Shown piece after piece: positions 25,701 to 34,700 of a stretch of DNA of 64,000 nt (position 1 is its first letter; the number at the start of each line of letters is the position of its first letter). The translations under genes were made by a program, and so were the position numbers. Source of the stretch: Hydrangea macrophylla (taxonomy: Eukaryota > Streptophyta > Magnoliopsida > Cornales > Hydrangeaceae). Under the pieces are notes generated by a model. It was not told the origin of the DNA. It made no database searches and worked only from the letters and a program-made list of their open reading frames with translations. Location of the stretch: positions 109,215,691 to 109,279,690 of the forward strand of contig CM066984.1 of the NCBI GenBank assembly GCA_033977485.1, in the 5' to 3' direction.

Positions 25701-28700
25701 CGATAATGTTGCCTATATATAGATAGAGATGGATCTTTAGATTTTTGTAAATCTTAACCTAAGTTCAAGAAAGGAGGCCATAGGGAGATTTTGGGAGCTT
25801 AGAGCTTTGCGACGCCAAACGACGACCTTCCGTCAGTCTGGTTTCTCCCAGATTTCATATTCGAGCTCCTCGAGGTAATAGCTTCGTTTTGATACCTATT
25901 AGGGCCTGTTTGGCTAAGTTTTCCGAAAAGTTATTTTCTAGAATTTTTCATAAAAGTTGATAAATGGAATTCTGATCCATAGGAATTTTGCTAGACGGAC
26001 TTCTGCACGTTCTTTGTGCACGGGTTTTCTTCAGATTGAATTATAGGAGCGTTATTTGGAGGTGAGTGATTCAACTATGTCTTTGGAATGATTTCTTGAC
26101 ATGTATTCATGTTTTGTGTGAATAGCATGTATTAATTCTTAGAGATATATTGTGTAGTTCATATTGGGCATTTATATTGATAAGTAGGCTCAATAGCACG
26201 GTGATATGTTTTGATTACCGCGAGTATGGTGATATGTATTTGAGCATGTTAAGTTGCTTATTTGGGTCAGAAGGAGCACGTGGTCACCGTGCCATTTTGT
26301 GGAGCCGATATAGGCATTAAGGTCGCACGATTGTTTGTAGAATCGTGGGTCTTACCCTTTCGCGTGGACTTATTGGCGAGGAGTCGCGGATTGGGAGTAT
26401 GGACGGGCACGTGAGTCTCCGGCGACTAGTATGAAATGTAGAGATGTGAATGCGGACATGTTTATCATTCATGTACATATGTTGATTTATTCACTAAGCT
26501 TTAGCTTAAACAAATCGAAATATGTGTGGTTATTCAAATAACCATTTCAGGTGTAAATGCTGGCGAGGAATCGCAGAAGTGAGCACGTGGGTTGGGAGTT
26601 CTTATAGAAGGCAACTTGAACGTTAATCTTGTAGTTTTGAGACAATAGGAAATGTTGTATTAAGAATTCTTATGGTTTTAGTTATGTTTAACTTAGTATG
26701 TTAGAACGAATCTAAAACGTTGTAATAGTTAGTAACATGTTGTAACTGTGCTTTGATAATATGTTAATACAGTTAGGATTGCTTTGGATTACTTTTGGAA
26801 GTGTGTGTTTGATCGCCGTTCGAATTCAAAAGCTTTTAAACTTAGAAAACTCTGCAGAATGTGCTGCTGCCATAAATCAGTCGACTGGTTGAGGAAACAG
26901 TCGACTGGAGCCTCTGTTTTCAGTAACTCTCTGCATTGTTTCATAGAGGATCAGTCGACTGGGTCCCCGACACAGTCGACTGGATCATGTTTTCAATTTA
27001 GTTTTTTTTGTTCAGGCCAGACTTCAGTCGACCGAACCGTATCAGTCGACTGAAAATTTGAAGCCCCAGTCGACTGGGTATAGAAAGCAGTCGACTGAAT
27101 GGTGTTTTAAAACCCAACTTTCTGCTGGACCAGGATCAGTCGACTGGGTCTGAGGATCAGTCGACTGGACTGCTAGTTTTCAAAAATGTGTTGTTTTATT
27201 CCGCTGCGTGTGTTCTTCAAACCTAAATTTTGGGAACGTTAATGAATTGGTTTAGCCTCGGTGGCGTGCCACGGGCTCCGGTTCCGCTATTGTGGGACCG
27301 GACTGTGACATTTAGTGGTATCAGAGCATAAGTTTAGAGCCTTGGGAACGAGTGACGTTATATATGCTGAGTGACGTCGAGTGGAGTGTGTAATTGTGAA
27401 GATAATGGTTATCATTGTATAAATGCTTCATGCATTAGCATTTGTTGATTGTGATGAACTGTGCACATATATCTATATTGTGGCATAGCATGCATGGTCA
27501 TTATGCATTGAACTCAACAGGGGAATATTTGAAACGTTATGGCTGATCCACCAAGAGAATTGTCACCGCATTCGCGGATGGACCAAATAGTGAATATGGT
27601 GGGAAATTTCATACAAGCGGTAAGTGAAAGAGAACAAATGAACGTTCAGCCACCACAAGTGGAAATTCGTTATGTCAATGCACCATCGGCACCGCGACCT
27701 CAACACACAATCGTGGAACAGTTTCATAAACGGAAACCGACGTTGTATCATGGACAGGTTGACATAGACTTGGCCGATCATTGGATGATGGACATGGAAA
27801 GACACTTCCGTCAGGTAATATGTACCGATGAGGAGAAAATTTTATGCGCATCCGATACGTTGATGGGCGAAGCATTGGATTGGTGGAATAACGTGCTTGA
27901 ACAAGGGAAACCAACCACGTGGGAAGCATTTAAAGAGGAATTCAACAAACGTTACTTTCCACAATCTGCTTATACTCAGAAACGTCAAGAGTTTGCGAGT
28001 TTGGTTCAGGGAGATGTGACCGTGGGTGAGTATGTTTCTCGTTTCAATACCTTGTTACGATTTGGGAAAACTACCGTTCCGACTGATAGGGATAAAGCTC
28101 GTAAGTTTGAGGAAGGGCTTAGAGAGAATATCCGTGGCCGTGTGGACATGTTGCAACACCCGACCGTTTCTCTAGTCGAGGAAGCCGCCCGTATAGCTGA
28201 GAAGAGTGTCGACCGATATCGACAAGGACAACAAGGAAAGAGACCCAATGACAATAGGGGCAAGAGCCAAGGGAATGCGAAGAAACCGTTCACGCAAGGT
28301 TCAGGATCGAATATGGGTAGTCAAGGAGGAAGTGTGTTTGTTGGAGATTCGAGACCGTTGTGCCCGACATGCAACCTGCGACACAGAGGAACCTGCTATC
28401 AATTGATCACTTGCTATATTTGTAAACAATTGGGGCATGTGTCTAGAAATTGTCCTTTGAACGCAAATTCGACTACACCAAACACAACCTCGAACGCCAA
28501 GAGCTATAACCCAGAGATAAGAGGGAAATGTTTTGAGTGTGGCCAACCGGGGCATATAGCGAAGAATTGCCCAAGTAAGAGACAACCGGGAATGAGTACC
28601 GGGGCATCGAGTGTGTCAAGCGGATCAAGGGTAGAACCTCGTGTAGATAAAGGGAAAGGAGTCGCGCAACAACAAGGACGATACTTCCAGCTCAGGCCGG

Positions 28701-31700
28701 GGAATACGGATGATACCGTCGTATCAGGTATTCTTCCTATTTGTTCGTATCCTGCACGTATACTTATGGATTCTGGTTCGACGCATTCATTTGTATCACG
28801 TGATTTTGTTAAGCATTTAACTGTTAAGTCAGAACCGCTAGGATATGACTTGTGTGTATCATTGCCTAGTAGTGAACCGCTAGTTACTTCTTCGATATTC
28901 AAGTCATGTGAGATCAAGATAGGTGATAAAGTCTTGAGCGTTGATTTGATTCCGTTGACGGTGAATTACTTTGATGTTATCTTGGGTATGGATTGGTTGT
29001 CGGTTAATCAAGCCAAAATCGATTGTGAACAGAAACGGGTTAGTTTCTATCCGTCAGGACGAGAAGAGTTTACTTTTCAAGGTAAGGGAGTGATCGTACC
29101 GCCGTACTTGATATCGGCGATTCAAGCAAGTAAGATGTTGAAGAAGGGTTGTTCGGGTTTCTTATGTTCAATTATCGACACGCGAGTGTATGGACCACTA
29201 ATAGAAGACATTTCAGTAGTTCGAGAATTTCCAGATGTTTTTCCCGATGAGTTACCCGACGTATTGATTGAAAGAGAGCTTGAGTTCACAATAGAAGTAG
29301 TACCAGGGTCACAACCGGTATCCAAAGCACCGTACCGAATGGCACCGATAGAGTTGAAAGAATTGAAAGTTCAGTTAGAAGAACTGTTGGAGAAGGGTTT
29401 TATCCGACCGAGTGTTTCGCCGTGGGGAGCTCCAGTCTTGTTTGTGAAGAAGAAAGATGGAACAATGCGTATGTGCATCGACTACCGGGAATTGAACAAG
29501 TTGACCGTCAAGAACAAATATCCGTTGCCGCGAATAGACGATTTGTTTGATCAGTTACAAGGGGCTCAGGTATTTTCGAAGATCGACTTGAGATCCGGTT
29601 ACCATCAGTTGAAAGTCAAAGAGGAAGATGTTGAGAAGACAGCTTTCAGAACTCGATATGGTCACTTTGAATTTTTGGTTATGCCGTTTGGAGTGACTAA
29701 TGCACCAGCTGCTTTCATAGACTTGATGAACCGTGTTTTCAAGGATTATTTAGATGAGTTCGTTATCGTGTTCATAGATGACATCCTAATCTACTCCAAA
29801 AGCGTTGAAGATCACGAGCATCATTTGCGATTAGCTTTACAACGATTGCGTGAAAAGAGATTATTCGGCAAATTGAAGAAGTGTGAGTTTTGGTCGACCG
29901 AGATAGCTTTTCTTGGACATATTGTATCAGCTAAAGGAATTTCTGTAGACCCTCAGAAGATAGAAGCAGTTACCAACTGGGTGAGACCAACGAATGTGAC
30001 AGACATCAGAAGTTTCCTAGGATTAGCTGGGTATTATCGGAGATTTGTAAAAGACTTTTCGCGTATAGCAATGCCGATGACGCAGTTAATGAGGAAAGAT
30101 ATTACTTTTGTTTGGAGTCCAGAATGTGAAGAAAGTTTCCAAGAGTTGAAGGGTCGACTAGTGAAAGCACCAATATTAGCCGTTCCGTCAGGGACTGAAG
30201 GATTTATTATTTACAGTGATGCATCATATAGAGGTTTAGGTTGCGTTCTTATGCAAGGTGATAAAGTTATTGCGTATGCATCAAGACAACTTAGACCGCA
30301 CGAGAAGAATTATCCAACACATGATCTAGAATTGGCCGCCGTGATTTTTGCATTGAAGATTTGGCGTCATTACCTATACGGAGAGAAATGTGAGATCTAT
30401 ACGGATCACAAGAGTTTGAAGTACTTGTTTACACAACGAGATTTGAATATGAGGCAAAGGAGATGGTTAGAGTTGATGAAGGACTATGACTTGGCAATTC
30501 AGTATCATCCGGGCAAGGCGAATGTTGTCGCCGATGCTCTTAGTCGCAAAGTACCAACCAATACCGCATCAGATTTGACTTCTCAGAAAGAACTGATACG
30601 AGATATGGAGAATTTGGAGCTTGAAGTGATACCGAGGATTGAAAGTGGCTTGATGTCGACGATGGTGGCACAACCACTCTTGATTCACGAGATCACAGAG
30701 AAACAACTTCAAGACGTGGCTTTGAAGAAGATTTGTGATGAGATTCCAATGGGCAAACAACCGGGATTCACGTTTGAGAACAATGTGTTGAGATTGAGGG
30801 GTAGAATTTGTGTACCTAGTGAGAAAGAGTTGAAATGGAACATCCTAAAGGAAGCACACAACACGAAGTATACCGTTCATCCGGGAAGCACTAAGATGTA
30901 TAGAGACTTGAGACATGTTTATTGGTGGCCGGGAATGAAGAGGGAAATAGCACGCTATGTTTCACATTGTACTAGTTGTCAACAAGTAAAGGCCGAACGC
31001 CAAGTACCTTCGGGATTGTTACAACCGTTACCGATAGCCAAGTGGAAATGGGAGCACATAACAATGGATTTTGTTAGTGGGTTTCCGAGATCGAAGAGAT
31101 CGAACACTATTATTTGGGTGATTGTTGATCGTTTGACGAAGTCGTCGCACTTCCTACCGCTTCGAACGACTAAGCCGATGACGTTAGCTAAGTTGTATAT
31201 TCGCGAAATTGTGAAACTACATGGTATCCCAGTTTCTATCGTTTCGGATAGGGATAGTAGTTTTACATCGAAGTTTTGGAGAGCCTTGCAAGAAGCAATG
31301 GGTACCAAATTGCACTTTAGTACAGCTTTTCATCCCCAGACCGATGGTCAATCAGAAAGAGTAATCCAGATTTTGGAAGACATGCTTCGTTTATGTGTAC
31401 TTGATTTTCAGGGTGATTGGGAAGACCACCTACCGTTAATTGAGTTCGCATATAACAACAGTTTTCAGTCGAGTATTGGGATGGCTCCTTATGAAGCTTT
31501 ATATGGTCGTGTATGTCGTTCACCGATTAGTTGGACGGAAGTCGGAGAAAGAAAGATTGAAGGGCCGAAAATTGTACAAGAGACGACGGATAAGATAAAG
31601 GTGATTAGACAACGATTACTGACAGCCCAGAGTAGGTATAAGAGTTATGCCGACAAGCGCAGACGGCCGTTGGAATTCGATGTAGGAGACTTAGTGTATT

Positions 31701-34700
31701 TGAAGGTGTCACCTTCAAAAGGAATAACCAGATTTGGTAGATACGGGAAACTCAACCCGAGGTTTGTAGGACCTTTTGAGATCATTGGGAGAGTTGGACC
31801 CGTAGCTTATCGTTTGAACTTGCCGAGCGAGTATGCTCAAGTTCATAACGTGTTTCATGTATCGTTGTTACGCAAACAGTTAGTGGAAGATAGAGACCAA
31901 GTGATGACTCCGACATCGAATGAGATTCAGAGTGATTTAACGTATGTCGCGTATTCGGTAGAGATCTTGAATCGGAAGGATCAAGTCTTACGGAACAAAG
32001 TAATACCCAAAGTGAAAGTGTTATGGCGTAGCCAAACTACGGAAGAAATGACGTGGGAGATAGAAGATGAGATGCGTACTCAGTATCCGCACCTTTTCGA
32101 GACATGAGGTATAAGTTTGGGGACAAACTTCTTTTAAGGGGGAGAGTATTATAACACCCACATTGTGTTATTGCTTTTGCATTTCATTGTCATGCATGAT
32201 AATGTGATGTGGCGTGTCTTATGACACATGTTTGGGTGAGTTTTGACTCACGAGTTGATTTGGGTGTCTGTATTAGAGAACCCTCTGAGACTGTGGTGAT
32301 TGAGGATTTATTGTTTGTAAAGTCTCTCCGAGTATGAGACGGTCACTGTGGAACAATTTAAATGTTTATCTGAAAATAAATGTTTACCTGTGTATTTCAA
32401 TATCTGTATTATTTTCTGGCTTAGAATATATTTCTGATGTTAGATTTAGTATCCTGGTGAGGACGAATTAACACGCTATTAATTTGATAGGCTAATTAGC
32501 AACTTCGGAAACGTCATATAGAAATTCGCGTTTTAGCGACCAAACGAAACTTAGTCGGAAACTTTTATAATTTTGAGGTTTCACTCGTAATGCTATGAAT
32601 AAGCTGTATAGAAAGTTTCAGAGACTGATTAGGAGTTTGGAAAACTCGTGGGGAGGTAAACGTAATTCCCCGAGAATGTTGCCTATATATAGATAGAGAT
32701 GGATCTTTAGATTTTTGTAAATCTTAACCTAAGTTCAAGAAAGGAGGCCATAGGGAGATTTTGGGAGCTTAGAGCTTTGCGACGCCAAACGACGACCTTC
32801 CGTCAGTCTGGTTTCTCCCAGATTTCATATTCGAGCTCCTCGAGGTAATAGCTTCGTTTTGATACCTATTAGGGCATGTTTGGCTAAGTTTTCCGAAAAG
32901 TTATTTTCTAGAATTTTTCATAAAAGTTGATAAATGGAATTCTGATCCATAGGAATTTTGCTAGACGGACTTCTGCACGTTCTTTGTGCACGGGTTTTCT
33001 TCAGATTGAATTATAGGAGCGTTATTTGGAGGTGAGTGATTCAACTATGTCTTTGGAATGATTTCTTGACATGTATTCATGTTTTGTGTGAATAGCATGT
33101 ATTAATTCTTAGAGATATATTGTGTAGTTCATATTGGGCATTTATATTGATAAGTAGGCTCAATAGCACGGTGATATGTTTTGATTACCGCGAGTATGGT
33201 GATATGTATTTGAGCATGTTAAGTTGCTTATTTGGGTCAGAAGGAGCACGTGGTCACCGTGCCATTTTGTGGAGCCGATATAGGCATTAAGGTCGCACGA
33301 TTGTTTGTAGAATCGTGGGTCTTACCCTTTCGCGTGGACTTATTGGCGAGGAGTCGCGGATTGGGAGTATGGACGGGCACGTGAGTCTCCGGCGACTAGT
33401 ATGAAATGTAGAGATGTGAATGCGGACATGTTTATCATTCATGTACATATGTTGATTTATTCACTAAGCTTTAGCTTAAACAAATCGAAATATGTGTGGT
33501 TATTCAAATAACCATTTCAGGTGTAAATGCTGGCGAGGAATCGCAGAAGTGAGCACGTGGGTTGGGAGTTCTTATAGAAGGCAACTTGAACGTTAATCTT
33601 GTAGTTTTGAGACAATAGGAAATGTTGTAATAAGAATTCTTATGGTTTTAGTTATGTTTAACTTAGTATGTTAGAACGAATCTAAAACGTTGTAATAGTT
33701 AGTAACATGTTGTAACTGTGCTTTGGTAATATGTTAATACAGTTAGGATTGCTTTGGATTACTTTTGGAAGTGTGTGTTTGATCGCCGTTCGAATTCAAA
33801 AGCTTTTAAACTTAGAAAACTCTGCAGAATGTGCTGCTGCCATAAATCAGTCGACTGGTTGAGGAAACAGTCGACTGGAGCCTCTGTTTTCAGTAACTCT
33901 CTGCATTGTTTCATAGAGGATCAGTCGACTGGGTCCCCGACACAGTCGACTGGATCATGTTTTCAATTTAGTTTTTTTTGTTCAGGCCAGACTTCAGTCG
34001 ACCGGACCGTATCAGTCGACTGAAAATTTGAAGCCCCAGTCGACTGGGTATAGAAAGCAGTCGACTGAATGGTGTTTTAAAACCCAACTTTCTGCTGGAC
34101 CAGGATCAGTCGACTGGGTCTGAGGATCAGTCGACTGGACTGCTAGTTTTCAAAAATGTGTTGTTTTATTCCGCTGCGTGTGTTCTTCAAACCTAAATTT
34201 TGGGAACGTTAATGAATTGGTTTAGCCTCGGTGGCGTGCCACAGGCTCCGGTTCCGCTATTGTGGGACCGGGCTGTGACATGTGGCCACGGAGAGACAAA
34301 CAACGATAGTAAAGTAACCATAAATCAACCCACTGGGCGAGTCACTCTAAGCCAACGGCGTTATACTGGTAATGTAACAAAGTCATGTAAGTCGGATGTT
34401 AAATCGAGTAAAGTCAAATATATCGATGATGCATAGTTCACGCACGGTCTAATTATAATTCATTCAAATGTCGTAACTAGTCGTTGTGTACTTTCGGATA
34501 TGTATTTTTATTAGGAGTGTTCGGTTAGGACGCTCACTTAGCTTTTATTAAAGCTAACAATATACTACGCCCTGGATATTCCCACGTCTAGACTTTACAG
34601 GGTACGAATATCTGGAGGAGGACTATCCAGAAGAAGCCTATGAAGAGGAAGCCTTCGAAGGGGTAGCTCATAACGATAAAGACTACGGCTACGCCAGTTA

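Larger units (their letters stand above)
18210..34280 (+). mobile_element. Tandem three-LTR chromovirus array (Tekay/Del type)
   Basis: The order is LTR (18210-20340), internal, LTR (25180-27310), internal, LTR (32150-34280), with an exact repeat period of 6970 bp. TGTGG flanks the whole array (18205-18209 and 34281-34285) and neither middle junction has one, so it derives from one insertion that was enlarged later. Each internal region has a tRNA-iMet-type primer site, one gag-pol frame with a C-terminal chromodomain-like segment, and a polypurine tract. LTRs begin TATAACACCC and end TGTGACA. The array lies inside an older LTR in intron 4 of kinase copy A. Confidence 0.95.
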
